A stretch of DNA of 64,000 nt, from positions 43,965,883 through 44,029,882 of the forward strand of contig CM055874.1 of the NCBI GenBank assembly GCA_029582165.1, given 5' to 3'. A program made the position numbers and the translations under genes. How positions within the stretch are numbered: position 1 is the stretch's first letter; each line of letters starts with the position of its first letter. The notes beneath the pieces are model-generated. The model had not been told where the DNA came from. It ran no database searches and worked only from the letters and a program-made list of their open reading frames with translations. This DNA is from Portulaca oleracea (lineage: Eukaryota > Streptophyta > Magnoliopsida > Caryophyllales > Portulacaceae). Shown piece by piece: positions 35,527-47,199 of this stretch.

Positions 35527-37803
35527 ATGGCTGTGGAAGAGAAGCAACAGAGTACTGTCGCTGTCTCTGGACCGAGTAGTGAACTTTTATCCGAGGACAG
35601 GACACTTGGTGATTCTGAAATTAAAAATAGCCTTGGCAAGGCTGAAGTTGGGGATCTCAATGCTTCTGAAATGGTTTCTCATCCACAAGTTGAACATACT
35701 GACATGCTTCCTCCTACTCCCGACAGATCGTCTTCAGTTGTGAAATGTGATGAATCTGAAACTAGAGATAAAGCTGAAACTGGGGATTTGCATGCTTCTA
35801 AGATGATCTCTCCAATGAAAGATCAAGGTGCTACCCTTGTCAAGTGCACAGCAGCCATGGGTAGTACACTTTCAGTTGTGAAAAATGATGATTCCGAAGC
35901 ACAAAACACTGTTGAAAATCTGCATTTTGACGCTGCCCAAATGAATTCTCCAAGGAATGATAAGGATGCTACCCTTGCCAAGTGCTCAGCTACCATGGAC
36001 AGCATGCCTTCAGTTGTGAAAAATGATGATTCCGAACCACGAAATACTGCTGCACATCTGAATTTTGATGCTTCCCAAATGAATTCCTCCATGAATGATG
36101 AAGATGCCACCCTTCCCAAGTGCTCAGGTACTGTGCACTGTGTGCTTTCAGTTGTGAAAAATAATGATTCAGGAACAATCAATACCGTTGAACATCTGGA
36201 TTTTGATGCTTCTCAAATGAATTCTCCGAGGAAAGACGAAGTTGCTAACCATAAAAGCTCAAATGTTGGTGATGCAATGACTCCAACTGTGGTGGGAAAT
36301 GTTGATGGACAATCAGAATCTAAAAAGAGCTTCGAGTCAAGAGAACGCAAAAGAAGCAAGTATTTATCACCTCCATATGTGAATGTCGGCAAGGGCTCCA
36401 AGGGTTCTCCCGGTTCAAAGGAGTCTGAAACGGAAACTAGTGTCCCCGAAGATGGAGCGAGTAATGTCGGTGTGTCTCCGTGCCCTCCACCTTCAAAGGG
36501 TGGAACCAAAAGGAAAGAGAGAAAGAGGCCAAGAAAATCTGTTGCTGTATCCATTCCTCTCGAGGAGATAACTGCACCTTCCGCTGCATTACTCTCAGAA
36601 TTGCATCTGGCAGCCCTAGATTGTCTATACCCTTATGAGAAAAAGGAGTTTGATCCTATTGAATCATTCTTTACCAGGTTCCGGGCTTGTTTATTTCATG
36701 GTGACGCCAGTCCTCAAGTGGGCAGGAAACGGACAGGTGACCGTAGTGCTAAGGCTCAACTGGATAAACCAAGCAAAGAGCTTACAGCTGCTGCTGCTAC
36801 AACATCTGCTGCGAATGTAGGAAGCTCTGGTAAAAGCAAAACTGAGCCAAAGACAAGAAAGAAGAAGGAGAAACCTGCAACAGTGTCAGTGTGTCAAACC
36901 ATGCCCCCTGCTCCTGCTGATCTGTTCTCCGTCAACATTAATTTTACTGGGAATGGTTCATGGCCTGCTGATAGTCTGACAACGGGCAATAATGTATCAT
37001 CAGCAGATAATGTAAAACCCCAGCAAAGCGCAAAGAAGAACACAACCCAAGTCCCTGAATTGCCCCCTAAACAGACGACGACCCCTCTTCCTCCACAAGT
37101 ATCTCCTGAGGCTAGACAAGCAACAACTCCATCACAACCTCTAGTGCCTCAGAAAGCAGCAGGTGTTCCTGATCTTAATGGCAATGTTGTAAATCCTGCT
37201 GTATTAATGGCAGGTTTACAAACACAAGTCCATCCTGTTCCCGAAGTTCTTCCTGCTCCTGGACCCAAAAAGAGGGGAAGGAAAAAAGGAACGGGTGCCA
37301 AACCTGATGATGGGAATCCTGAGCCAAAGAAGAGACAGAGGAAGCGCAAAGATCCCAATATGGCAGTCCCCGGTAATGCTATTCCCTTCATCAATTTTAA
37401 TGGAAGCAATGCGAAGCCCATCTCACTGGAGGTCTGTCTCAGAGATATCGGCCCTCATTCTCCTGCTGCTCCGGCTTGTCCAAGCCCTAATATCGTTCCA
37501 GGTACTCCATTTCCTGGTGGCAACATTGCCAGGCAAGCCAACCAAGTATTTACTCCGCCACCCAGAGTTTTTGTGCCTCCCGTTGGTGGGGTCAGCCCCC
37601 CTGCTGTTTTGACGCCCAACAGTGGTAACCCCGGTACTGAGCCACCGTCCCTTGTCCTTATTAAGAAGAATCTTGAATTGATGACGGCAATGCTGGAGAA
37701 ATCTGGGGATAATCTCTCCCCGGGAATGAAAGCCAAATTGGAGAGTGACATCAAGGGACTTTTGAAGAAAGTGAGCACCATGTCTGGTTCATCTTCCTCA
37801 TAG
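35527..37803 (+). CDS. PWWP-family-like nuclear protein lacking the PWWP domain
   Basis: One open exon, 758 aa. Residues 29-250 are acidic tandem repeats of about 46 aa ([25 protein letters not shown]); three copies (116-161, 162-207, 208-250) are spaced by exactly 138 bp. Next comes [13 protein letters not shown] (272-284), a motif following PWWP in plant PDP-type proteins. A conserved helix pair follows ([31 protein letters not shown], 355-390), then Pro/Gln-rich linkers, the AT-hook-like KKRGRKKG (581-588), basic KKRQRKRK (601-608) and the family C-terminal block [20 protein letters not shown] near 718-737. In related proteins PWWP reads histone methylation; no PWWP fold is visible here or upstream. 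A chromatin or DNA-binding role in the nucleus is inferred. It could be a truncated paralogue or the 3' part of a gene whose PWWP exon was lost. Confidence 0.72.
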   Translation: MAVEEKQQSTVAVSGPSSELLSEDRTLGDSEIKNSLGKAEVGDLNASEMVSHPQVEHTDMLPPTPDRSSSVVKCDESETRDKAETGDLHASKMISPMKDQGATLVKCTAAMGSTLSVVKNDDSEAQNTVENLHFDAAQMNSPRNDKDATLAKCSATMDSMPSVVKNDDSEPRNTAAHLNFDASQMNSSMNDEDATLPKCSGTVHCVLSVVKNNDSGTINTVEHLDFDASQMNSPRKDEVANHKSSNVGDAMTPTVVGNVDGQSESKKSFESRERKRSKYLSPPYVNVGKGSKGSPGSKESETETSVPEDGASNVGVSPCPPPSKGGTKRKERKRPRKSVAVSIPLEEITAPSAALLSELHLAALDCLYPYEKKEFDPIESFFTRFRACLFHGDASPQVGRKRTGDRSAKAQLDKPSKELTAAAATTSAANVGSSGKSKTEPKTRKKKEKPATVSVCQTMPPAPADLFSVNINFTGNGSWPADSLTTGNNVSSADNVKPQQSAKKNTTQVPELPPKQTTTPLPPQVSPEARQATTPSQPLVPQKAAGVPDLNGNVVNPAVLMAGLQTQVHPVPEVLPAPGPKKRGRKKGTGAKPDDGNPEPKKRQRKRKDPNMAVPGNAIPFINFNGSNAKPISLEVCLRDIGPHSPAAPACPSPNIVPGTPFPGGNIARQANQVFTPPPRVFVPPVGGVSPPAVLTPNSGNPGTEPPSLVLIKKNLELMTAMLEKSGDNLSPGMKAKLESDIKGLLKKVSTMSGSSSS

Positions 37804-37897
37804 TTGGTAGGTTGCTTCGTATTGACTAGGGTTTTGCAACTTGTTGAGTCGTTTTCCTTTTGCGTCTTGGAAATTGATCCCCATCGATCTATCTATG

Positions 37898-37954
<57 letters not shown>

Positions 37955-38631
37955 GTCTGATTGGGTTGATCTGAATTGATCCCTCCATGCTTTGTCAGAA
38001 AAATAAGGAGAAATCTTGTTGTCCTTTAGGAACATTTTTATGGGTTGCTTCTCTTGTGCTTAGGAGCAGTAGCCAGTAGGTTAGTCTCTGAGAAGCTGGC
38101 TGTATCCAACGCAGGAGATTTCGTGATGACTCTGTCAATGGGTACTTATTTCATGTTCTTGAAAACTAAATTTCATGTTGACTCACGTATTGCACCCTAT
38201 TAGTAAGTACTAGCCAATACATCGGACAAAATAGCATTCCATCACCGAGTATACTTTTTATGTTTGGCTTAACGCAAGCAAATATGACGAAAGACATTAG
38301 GATAATCACTGACATTGACAATCCTATGATGTAGCACCTCAAAGGAAAGTATGAATTTACCAAAGTAGTTAGTCTGTTGGGCATCTGCAATCAAAGGACG
38401 AATTTACCATCTAAGCTAAATGCCTATCACTAGTTGAACTTACACCGCACCAATAGAGTTGGTCATCTCCTAAACTATCTGCCATGCTAAACTAACACTT
38501 GGAAGTGGTCGGCCTTAACTTAAATCCCTTAGACTTTAGGGTCCATCTTCATCTTTCCAACTTGTTTACTTCATCCCTAGCTTCATTGACAGAGGACAAT
38601 ATCATGAGCTAAAACCATAGTTAAAAAGAAA
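37804..38631. other. 3' flank with (CTAT)n microsatellite; no gene
   Basis: A (CTAT)n run of about 18 units lies at 37886-37956 in the presumed 3'UTR or just beyond. The rest to 38631 has no supported frame. Confidence 0.6.
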
Positions 38632-39362
38632 GTGCAGGTGTTGAACCTGACAGGAGCCCAATATATATTAGCAGCTCTTAGGTGTACCCTTGAAAGTACC
38701 AACATTACAGATCTTATTAATGTTGTTTTGAAAAGCAACAAGCATGCAAGCAGATTGAATTATAAGGATGTTCTGTTGAGTGGGCCCAAAACCGATCAGG
38801 TGGTGGATAAAGATCAGGGAGCTGACTCTGACAATGACCGCACTCTCAGCATCATGGTTGAATCCCTTGATGATGTGGCCGAGCGTGACTTACTTGCTGA
38901 CCTTGAGGATTCCATTCTTGAGGCTTCGAAGGGCAAAGCCAGGGGTAAGAGAAAGCAGAACATGTTAATGAAAGCTAAGTGGTAGCGTGTCAGAGAAGCA
39001 ACTTCAAGTGTTGTTCGGGGCCGTAAGGATGGTCAGAAAATTAGGATGGCCAGACAAGCAAATAGTTTGGAAGCTGACAGTCTTGATGACATCGATACTA
39101 AGATAGATCGTTTAGCTGAGACTATTGGCAATGATATCGGCGTGCGATTCCCCGATGATTCACCAAACTGATGTTTTGATCTTTTAGCAGCATGTTTTGA
39201 GTTGTCTCAATCTTGGCAGTAGTGGGCGTAATCGTCCTTTTGTATTTTTATGTTAGCAGTGTTTGTTTGTAATTTTCTTGAGGTAGTTGCTGACTGTTTT
39301 TGCGGTTGCTGTGATTTGTAAAACTCTTTAGTCTTTTGGCTACCAACTATCGAAAAAAAAAA
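38632..39362 (+). pseudogene. Unknown gene fragment with in-frame stop, possibly processed
   Basis: A frame from about 38632 reads NLTGAQYILAALRCTLEST and continues through an acidic stretch (SLDDVAERDLLADLEDS) and a basic one (KGKARGKRKQN). A TAG at about 38983-38985 interrupts it; in the same frame it resumes (RVREATSSVVRGRKDGQKI) and ends naturally near 39172 at DDSPN. A 3'UTR-like tail follows and terminates in a run of ten or more A at about 39352-39362, which is why a 5'-truncated retrocopy is possible. I do not recognise the protein. A real gene with a recent nonsense mutation is the alternative. Confidence 0.45.
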
Positions 39363-39544
39363 GCAACAAATAATCCTCTTTAACTTCTTTATGCATATAT
39401 CCTAATTCATAAATTCAGTGCACTACTCTTCTCTAAGCACATATACAACAAATCCTTGTCACTCTATCATAAGCTTTGAAAGTAGCAACAATCGTCTTTA
39501 CTTCTTTATACACTTATCTGTAATTTATCCTAATACATAAAAAT
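39363..39544. repeat. Tandem ~120-bp duplication, second copy interrupted
   Basis: Unit 1 (about 39363-39484) runs from CAACAAATAATCC through TTCATAAATTCAGTGCACTACTC to AAGCTTTGAAAGTAG. Unit 2 starts CAACAATCGTCTTTAC at about 39486, reaches ATACATAAAAAT at 39544, is interrupted by the element at 39545-41453, and resumes ATTCGGTGGACCACTCTTC at 41454. Identity of the second halves is roughly three quarters. Confidence 0.8.
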
Positions 39545-41453
39545 GCGAAGGTGAGCCCGGGCTCACCATGCATTGTGAGCCCCGGGATTCCTTTTTTTTT
39601 TTTATTTGTAAATATAATAAAGTTTCTTTTTTACTTCAATATTTTAATATATTTGGAGTTTGAATTTTTATTTATCTATTTTTATTTATTTATCTATTTT
39701 TATTTTTATTTTTATTTTCTACGATTTGTGTTTATGAACATTTTGGTTAAAGTTCGCGAGCATTGTAGTATAAATTCATGAATATCCACGTTACAAATTA
39801 TGAAATTACATGGGATATGTTTGTGAGCATTCAAACATTGGTTTATGAGCACTGTAGTTTAGGTTTATGGGTCTTTATATTCTAGTTGTTAATTTTTTTT
39901 ATTTTTATATCTATCAAGAATTATTTTAAGCAGATGTATAAATTTATTTTTTATTTTTTGATTTTCTTAATTTTTTTCTATTCCAGTTTTAAAAAAAGAA
40001 ACAATTATGCTCCCGGGTCCATAATGCTCCATGCGCCCTATGCATTCTTTTTCTTTATATTTTTAATTTCCTTTTTTTGTGCAATTTTTAATTTTTCTAA
40101 AATAAATATAATAAGGCTTTTCTTTTAATATAATACTTCAATATATTTTATAATGAGCATTGTCGTTATAGGTTATGAGCATTGTAGTTCTACTTGATGA
40201 ACATTATAGTTTTATGTAATGTGCATTGTAGTTATAGGCAATGAGCATTGTTGTAATAGATAATGAGCATTATGGTTTTATGTAATGAGCATTGTAGTTA
40301 TAGGCAATGAGCATTGTAGTAATAGGTAATGAGCATTATGATTTTATGTAATGAACATTGTAGTCATAGGTAATGAGCATTGTAGTAATAGGTAATCAGC
40401 ATTGTAGTTCAGCTTGATGAGCATTATGGTTTCATGTAATGAACATTGTAGTTTTGCTTGATGAACATTATGGTTTTATGTAATGAGTATTGTAGTTATA
40501 GGTAATGAATATTGTAGTTCAGCTTGATGAGCATTATGGTTTTATATAATGAGCATTGTCGTTATAGGTTATGAGCATTGTAGTTATAGGTAATGAGCAT
40601 TATGGTTTTATGTAATGAGTATTGTCGTTATAGGTTATGACATTGTCGTTATAGGTTATGAGCATTGTAGTTCTGTTTGATAAGCATTATGGTTTTATGT
40701 AATGAACATTGTAGTTATTGGTAATGAACATTATAGTAATAGGTAATGAGAATTGTAGTTCAGCTTGATGAGCATTATGGTTTTATGTAATGAACATAAT
40801 AGTTAGAAGTTATGAGCATAGTAGTTGTATAGTATGAACATTGGTGTAAAAGCTTATGAGCATAATAGTTATAAGTTATGAGCATAGTAGTTGTACAATA
40901 TGAACATTGGTGTAGAGGCTTATGAGCATTGACCTTGTAGGTTATGAGCATAATAGTTATAATTTATGAGCATATAATTAGTAGTTAAGGTTTATGAGCA
41001 TTGACCTTGTAGGTTATAAATATTATAGTAAAAAAAATAAAAAGCATAAAAATATAATATTACACAAAAAAATAATTAAAAAAATAAACACGATGGTGGG
41101 CGGGCCACCAAACAACGACGTCCGGGCTCACCATCGTCCTTCTGTATATCCAAAAGTACGTACAAAAAATTAAATTACAAAATAATACAAAGAATATAAT
41201 GAAAATAGATAAAGAAAATTAAAATTAAAAATACACGAATGAAAAGCATAATTAAATTGAATAGAAATTCAAATTTAAAATATAATGATTTATAAATATT
41301 TTAGTAAAAAAATAAAAAACATGACACACAAAAACATTTAAAGTGTAATATTACACAAAAAAAGTTATTAAAAAAAAGTAAAAAAAAGAGAAATGATGGT
41401 GGCCGCTGGGCTCACCAAGTAATGTGAACGCGGGCTCACCATCGTCCAACTCC
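39545..41453. mobile_element. Terminal-inverted-repeat element carrying a minisatellite
   Basis: Limits come from the interrupted duplication around it. The left end reads GCGAAGGTGAGCCCGGGCTC and the right end, reverse-complemented, GGACGATGGTGAGCCCGCG. An inner copy of the right-end type lies at 41090-41150 (TGGTGGGCGGGCCACCA, then CCGGGCTCACCATCGTCC). The interior is AT-rich with the TGAGCATT minisatellite and no coding capacity. The flanks AAT and ATT at the junctions are not a clean duplication. The superfamily is unknown. Confidence 0.65.
40140..41030. repeat. TGAGCATT minisatellite (~22-bp monomer, ~40 units)
   Basis: Degenerate head-to-tail units of the type TAATGAGCATTGTAGTTATAGG, alternating with a variant TGAGCATTATGGTTTTATG. 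Isolated units appear already at 39755-39860. Units drift toward the right end (GAGCATAATAGTTATAAGT). Confidence 0.92.
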
Positions 41454-42003
41454 ATTCGGTGGACCACTCTTCTCTATGCACATTCACAACGCATCCCTTC
41501 CCACTCTTATCATATGCTTTCTATCAGAATAGGGGAAGCATTTTTTTAAACCAAATGTTGCAGGAATGTAGCAATGGTGTCTCCACTCGCCAAATCCAAC
41601 CCCCCACATTCCCAAGTCCCAATCAATGATTTTTCATCCTCCAAATCAACAGAATGCAGCAAAAACACCCAATTGAGGACCATTGTCTGTCTTGTCTTTT
41701 AACAGTGGAAGGAGCCTGGCAAGAAATACGATGTCACTAGGAAAATAATTGAATAATTTATTTAAAACGACTTCCCCATCCAAGTCTTTTAGTCATCCAT
41801 CCTCTTCCTACACTACCCAAGCCCTAACATTTCAAGTGCCAGTCAGCCGCACCAACCCAAAATTTTAAACAAAATTGAGCAAATTACAGTACATTGTTTT
41901 GAGTCAATCAAAACTATGACCTTGCGATGCAATGCTATATAAAAACACTATATGAATCACCAATTAATCAATGTAAAAAAATTTCTCCCAGTCAGTTCAG
42001 TTT
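41454..42003. other. mtHSP70 downstream region
   Basis: Contains the resumed half of the 120-bp duplication (to about 41520) and the presumed 3'UTR of the minus-strand HSP70 gene. No other gene. Confidence 0.5.
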
Positions 42004-45000
42004 TCACTTCTTTGCAGCCTCCTCGTACTCAGCCTCAGGGGTCTGGTCACCACTACCTGATGATGAGGAAGGACCGTCTGAAGAGCCACCACCAGACATG
42101 TGCTGCCCGATCTTTGACACGGCCTTGTTTGCTGCATCAGTTTTAGCCTTAATCTCATCGATGTTGTCGTTTTGCATGGCACTTCTCAGGTCAGAGACAG
42201 CATCTTCGATTTCCTTGGCAACTTCACTTGGGATTTTCTCCCGGTACTCACCCAAGCTCTTCTCAATGCTGTAGATGGTGGTGTCTGCTGTGTTTCGTGC
42301 ATCAATGAGCGCCTTCCTCTCTTGATCTTTCTGGGCATGCAACTCTGCCTCCTTAACCATCTTCTCAATCTCGACATCTGAGAGCCCACCAGAGGACTTG
42401 ATGGTAATTTGCTGCTCTTTCCCAGAGTTTTTGTCCTTGGCGGAGACGGTGACAATACCGTTGGCATCAATGTCAAATGTGACCTCAATTTGAGGCATGC
42501 CACGAGGAGCAGGCGGGATACCCTGGAGCTCAAACTCTCCTAACATCTTGTTGTCGGATGCCATTTCACGCTCACCCTGGAGTACCTTGATACCAACCTG
42601 AGTTTGGTTGTCTGCTGCCGTCGAGAACACCTGAAGTTGTGCATGCAACAGTAAGCAGTTGTACACAAACATTACAAACGAGAACAGGGTAGCCATTGCT
42701 ATTGAGTTCCAAACCACATAAGACAACAGGATCCTAGTGTTTTCAAAGGGTGGTTCTGTAGATCCTCTTTCCACCTCTTCAACTACCAAAGCTTGCTCAA
42801 ATAATAAAGGCACTGGTTACTACTCCATCCTCTCCATTTTATTTGCCTATCACTCATTAATTGTTCCACAGTCTTTCAATATCTACCTTCGATTGACAAT
42901 TTGTCACATAATGTTTTATCAAAAAAATTACTAACATTATATTTTACAATAATATTTTTGATCACTAATCTAATGATAGTACTTCTGTAATAATAAATCA
43001 TTGTACATGTTGAAAAATTAATGGTCAAAGTTTTAAAAAAATTGACAAATAAAATGGGGAGGGAGTACTTCCTAGCTGTTTCCCTACAGAGACAGTAATA
43101 AACTCTAGGCCCAACCTTCAACTAAAACTGAGCTCAGGCTAATACACCTTAATAGGATCTATTGCTAAATTGGGAAGGTCAATATACTCAGTTAATATGG
43201 TCGTCAGGCAAACAAGCTTATATGAAGCTATATTAGCCACAAATCAAGCTGCAATTTGATAATTATTGGCTTTACCTGGCTCTTCTTGGTGGGAATGGTT
43301 GTATTCCTGTTGATGAGTCGGGTGAACACACCACCTAAGGTTTCAATACCAAGCGACAGAGGGGTGACATCCAAAAGAAGCAACTCCTTGACGTCCCCAC
43401 GCAATATACCACCCTGAATTGCAGCACCCATGGCGACTGCCTCATCAGGGTTCACTCCTTTGCTTGGGGTCTTCCCAAAGATCTCTTGCACTATCTCTTG
43501 TACTTTAGGCACCCTGGACATACCACCCACAAGAAGGACCTCATCGACTTCCTTAGTGGATACTCCAGCATCCTTCAGACAGTTTTTGCATGGAGCACGT
43601 GTCCTCTCAATGAGATTGTCTACTAGGGACTCAAACTTTGACCTGGTCAGAGTGATGTTGAAGTGCTTAGCACCAGAAGAATCTGCGCTGATAAATGGCA
43701 GGTTAATTTCAGTCTGAGAAGTCGATGAAAGCTCTATCTTTGCCTTCTCAGCTGCTTCCCGGAGCCTTTGCAACGCAAGGCGATCACTTTTTAGATCAAT
43801 TCCCTCAGTTCTCTTAAATTCAGATACCAAGAACTCTAACAAAGTGTTGTCAAAGTCTTCTCCTCCCAAAAACGTGTCACCATTTGTAGCTTTAACCTGC
43901 ATTAAAAACTTGTCAACAATCGAAACAAAATGGTACCAGCAACAAGAAAAACAAAATCACAGAAATAATACCTCAAAGACACCATTGGAGATCTCCAGAA
44001 TAGAAACATCAAAGGTCCCGCCACCAAGATCAAAAACTGCAATAATACCTTCCTTGTTGGTCAAACCATAAGATAGAGCAGCAGCAGTTGGTTCATTAAT
44101 AATCCTTTGAACATCCAATCCTGCAATACGTCCAGCATCTTTTGTCGCTTGCCTCTGAGCGTCATTGAAGTAAGCTGGGACAGTAACCACAGCTTTCGAA
44201 ACTGTTTTCCCAAGGTAGGCTTCTGCGGTTTCCTTCATCTTTGTCAAAACAAAGGCACCAACCTGACTAGGAGAGAATTGCTGCCCATTGGCTTCAACCC
44301 ACGCATCTCCATTGGGTGCCCTGACTATTTTGAACGGAACCATGCCTATCTCCTTCTGAGTCTGAGGGTCATCAAAACGTCTTCCAATCAAACGCTTAGT
44401 CCCAAAGAGGGTGTTTGTGGGGTTTGTCACAGCTTGACGTTTGGCGGGAGTGCCAACAAGCAGCTCACCCTTTTGATTAAAAGCAACAACTGATGGGGTG
44501 GTGCGAGCACCTTCAGCATTTTCAATAACCTTGGCATTCTGTACAAAAGATCAACGACAAATAAATCAGCTTCACTACAAACACTCAACGCTTTTGAGCC
44601 ATGACCATTAATGAAGCATGAACTTTAACAGAATAGCAATATCAACCTTTCCCTCCATGACTGCAACACACGAATTAGTGGTACCCAAATCAATACCAAT
44701 GACATCATTCCCTGCTGGTCTTGCACTGTACAAAGAAAACAAGTTAACAAAACTATTATACAATCCACAAAGAATCCTTCCACAGAGCAAGTGAATTAGA
44801 GACAAGTAACATACCTGAATGGCCTCACCAAGTTTGCCAATTTGTGGCTCATATATGGGCTGGCCAATGATGAATTGCCATTTGTAGCCAACTGCAGATG
44901 CAAACCAAAGCAAAATTAACAGCCAGAGATAGATTGGATTGAAACAAATATACCTAATTTCATATGGATTCATCAAAGCAAAATGTTCCATGTCTAATGT

Positions 45001-45792
45001 ATTTTATTTCATGTCCATACTCTGGACGGTCAAAAAGTTTTTTTTTTCAACTTAGATTGCAATGAACTAAAGCAAAATGCCTCATTAAACCTCCTTTCCA
45101 TGGATTAGTAGGTAGTACAATTTAGGGGTCAAACTGCTACATTTGGCAGCTCCTTAACCTTAAATAATGCATGAAGCTTGGTTGGAGTTGATGCATGAAG
45201 GCTAGCACCAAGATAACAGATCTAAGATTTCGAGACAACATTAAAATCACAAACCAGTCAAATTCCAGCACAAATCTAAGTCCAATATTTCTAGCTAACA
45301 TGACGAATCACGAATCATTCAAAATTAACCACCAACTCACGTTAAGATTGTCTTAATAGAACCAAAAGAACAAATACTTTGTTTCCTAGCAAACAACCAA
45401 AATTAAGCCAAAAATCTCAGTCAACGGCAAACGATAAGGAATCTACACCAGTAATTAACAACTAACAAGGCCATTGAACGATGAATCCAAAACTAATTCA
45501 CCTTACGTTACATCATCAAACTTATAAACAGAATCGATAAGGTCAAAACTACTGTACATCTACATCCAACAATGGCGGCAAAAAAAAGTGAGGAAAGAAA
45601 TCAAACAAAAATGAAAAACAGAACGTATCACGCCGTCTAATGGGTATAGAAACATAGATGAAGAGAACTGAACACTTAAAATGGCAGATTAATGATCTAT
45701 GTTAAACAAAGATAGAGACGTACAGATTTGAAGGTAGAAAGGGAGGAAAGTTCGCGGCGGCGAAGAGTGCGAAGAAGCACAGAGGCAGCCAT
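42004..45792 (-). CDS. mtHSC70: Mitochondrial HSP70 chaperone (mtHSC70)
   Basis: Six exons on the minus strand: 45724-45792, 44815-44891, 44647-44725, 43972-44538, 43276-43896 and 42004-42630, in phase, 679 aa. Exon 1 ([23 protein letters not shown]) and exon 2 form an Arg/Ser-rich mitochondrial presequence. The ATPase domain starts [22 protein letters not shown] (residues ~54-74, in two parts of the motif) and has [13 protein letters not shown] (~243-255) and [14 protein letters not shown]. The substrate-binding domain includes [18 protein letters not shown] and ELHAQKD. The tail [11 protein letters not shown] is the mitochondrial signature; cytosolic members end EEVD and ER ones HDEL. The product drives presequence-protein import at the inner membrane and folds matrix proteins with DnaJ and GrpE partners. 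Length matches the family (about 680). Intron 5 (42631-43275) holds a Stowaway MITE. A decayed duplicate lies at 7405-9860. Confidence 0.96.
42823..43065. mobile_element. Stowaway-like MITE inside mtHSC70 intron 5
   Basis: TIRs CTCCATCCTCTCCATTTTAT and, reverse-complemented from the right, CTCCCTCCCCATTTTATTTG. A TA dinucleotide flanks both sides (42821-42822 and 43066-43067). 243 bp, non-coding, clear of both splice sites. Confidence 0.88.
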
Positions 45793-46158
45793 GGGAGCAG
45801 GGGATGAGAGAGAAAGTGTCGTGTAAGTGTAAATGGGTCTTCTTCTCTTCCAACTTGTTCTGCTCTCACACGCAAAATGGGAAGCCTGGAGCTCAGGATT
45901 TAGGGTTTAAGGGTTCAGGGTTTTAACTTTAGGCTTTTTAGCCTGTGGAAGTGGAGAAATTTGCAACGTTGAATGGAAGGTTCCAGAATCCTGATTAAGC
46001 TCAATTTCTTGTTCCCCACCCAATCAAAACTACAGCGTTTTATGTTTTCCTTCTCATCTAGGTCTGCTGATAAAATTAGTCCATGTGTTGCTTTTACAGC
46101 ACTTCAGAAAAATAGTGGCAAATAGAGGGACACATCAGAGCCAAAAAGGAATAGTTGA
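45793..46158 (-). promoter_or_regulatory. mtHSC70 promoter region with telobox
   Basis: On the minus strand AAACCCTAAA lies about 110 bp upstream of the ATG (plus-strand TTTAGGGTTT at 45899-45908), a telobox often found in plant housekeeping and translation-linked promoters. No clear TATA box or perfect heat-shock element array was recognised. Confidence 0.5.
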
Positions 46159-46160
46159 AT

Positions 46161-46560
46161 GAAGTACTTCCTCAATTTCTTAGTAATTGTCATTTTTTAG
46201 TTTTGAAAGATATTAAGATTTAAGATATAATTAATTGTTGTATTGACAAATATATTTGTACGTGATTACTCCCACTCCGGTCAATATTATTTGACTTATT
46301 TAAAAATTATACAATTAAATCCAAATATTTTGTCCATAAATTTATCAAAATATACAATGATATGTTAAATAGAATTATTAATATTGGATTCGATAACAAA
46401 AAATATTATTCTAAAAATATAATATTATAATAGTTAACAAAATGTTATATAAAAATTATAAATAAAACAGTGATACATGAAACTATAATAGTCAACTAAA
46501 AATATTATAAAAATAAAAAGTTAGTTAAAATTACATATACTCAGTATTAAGGAATTGAGG
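46161..46560. mobile_element. Stowaway-like MITE
   Basis: Left end CTTCCTCAATTTCTTAGTAA and right end, reverse-complemented, CTCCCTCAATTCCTTAATAC are matching TIRs. TA precedes the left end; the right flank is TG, a mutated duplication. About 400 bp, AT-rich. Confidence 0.78.
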
Positions 46561-46934
46561 GAGTGTTAATCCCTCCCTTTATACTCCAGGTGTCTTTTGA
46601 AGGTTGTGAGGAAAACCAAGATCACAAAAAACAATACGATACTTATTGAAAAAATTAATAAAATATTCTTTATTAAAATTAACATTTGGGGTTTATTTAA
46701 TTAATGTTATAGGTATAACAGAAAAAGTAGTAATTAATATGTCATATGGATTCTAAAGTGACAAATAATAAAAAATAAGAAAAATAGTTAAAAATCCTGA
46801 TAAAAAACAATAGAAGGAGTACATTAATTCTATTTAATTGTTAGAATTATTATACATTTATACCCTATTAGTTTCATATTATTAGTCACTTTGGAATTTT
46901 TGGGAACTACCAATGTTGCAGAACAAACACATAT
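46561..46934. other. AT-rich DNA, possible further MITE
   Basis: AATCCCTCCCTTTATACTCC at 46567 and GAAGGAGTACATT near 46814 could be the ends of another decayed Stowaway copy; the match is weak. Confidence 0.35.
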
Positions 46935-47199
46935 TACTACCCCCATCCCTAATTATTTATCAATTTACTTAACTCCATTATCCCATTTTATTTGTCAATT
47001 ATATAGTTCCAATACTATAAATACTCATTTTTACCCCTTATTAGTGAATGTGTTTGAGAGAAACAACATTATTCATTTCTTTTTGTGATGGACAATGAGA
47101 GATGTAAATTTGGTATGTCCAACTTTTTGCTCAATTTTCTATACACATTGGACTTCTAAAAGTAGTCGGAGTGACAATTATTGGGAGATAGATGTAGTA
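46935..47199. mobile_element. Stowaway-like MITE
   Basis: Ends TACTACCCCCATCCCTAATT and TTGGGAGATAGATGTAGTA, with interior blocks (TTATCAATTTACTTAACTCC, ATTGGACTTCTAAAAGTAG) shared with the copy at 31991-32241. Confidence 0.78.

Noticed and set aside
38632..38985. 117-aa frame as an intact small gene
   Set aside because: The same frame continues past a single TAG with similar composition to a natural stop, so the short frame is more likely a broken piece of something longer.
40140..41030. TGAGCATT array considered as CRISPR-like
   Set aside because: 22-bp head-to-tail units without spacers form a minisatellite.
43430..43717. 95-aa plus-strand frame opposite mtHSC70 exon 5
   Set aside because: Antisense shadow of a conserved coding exon.
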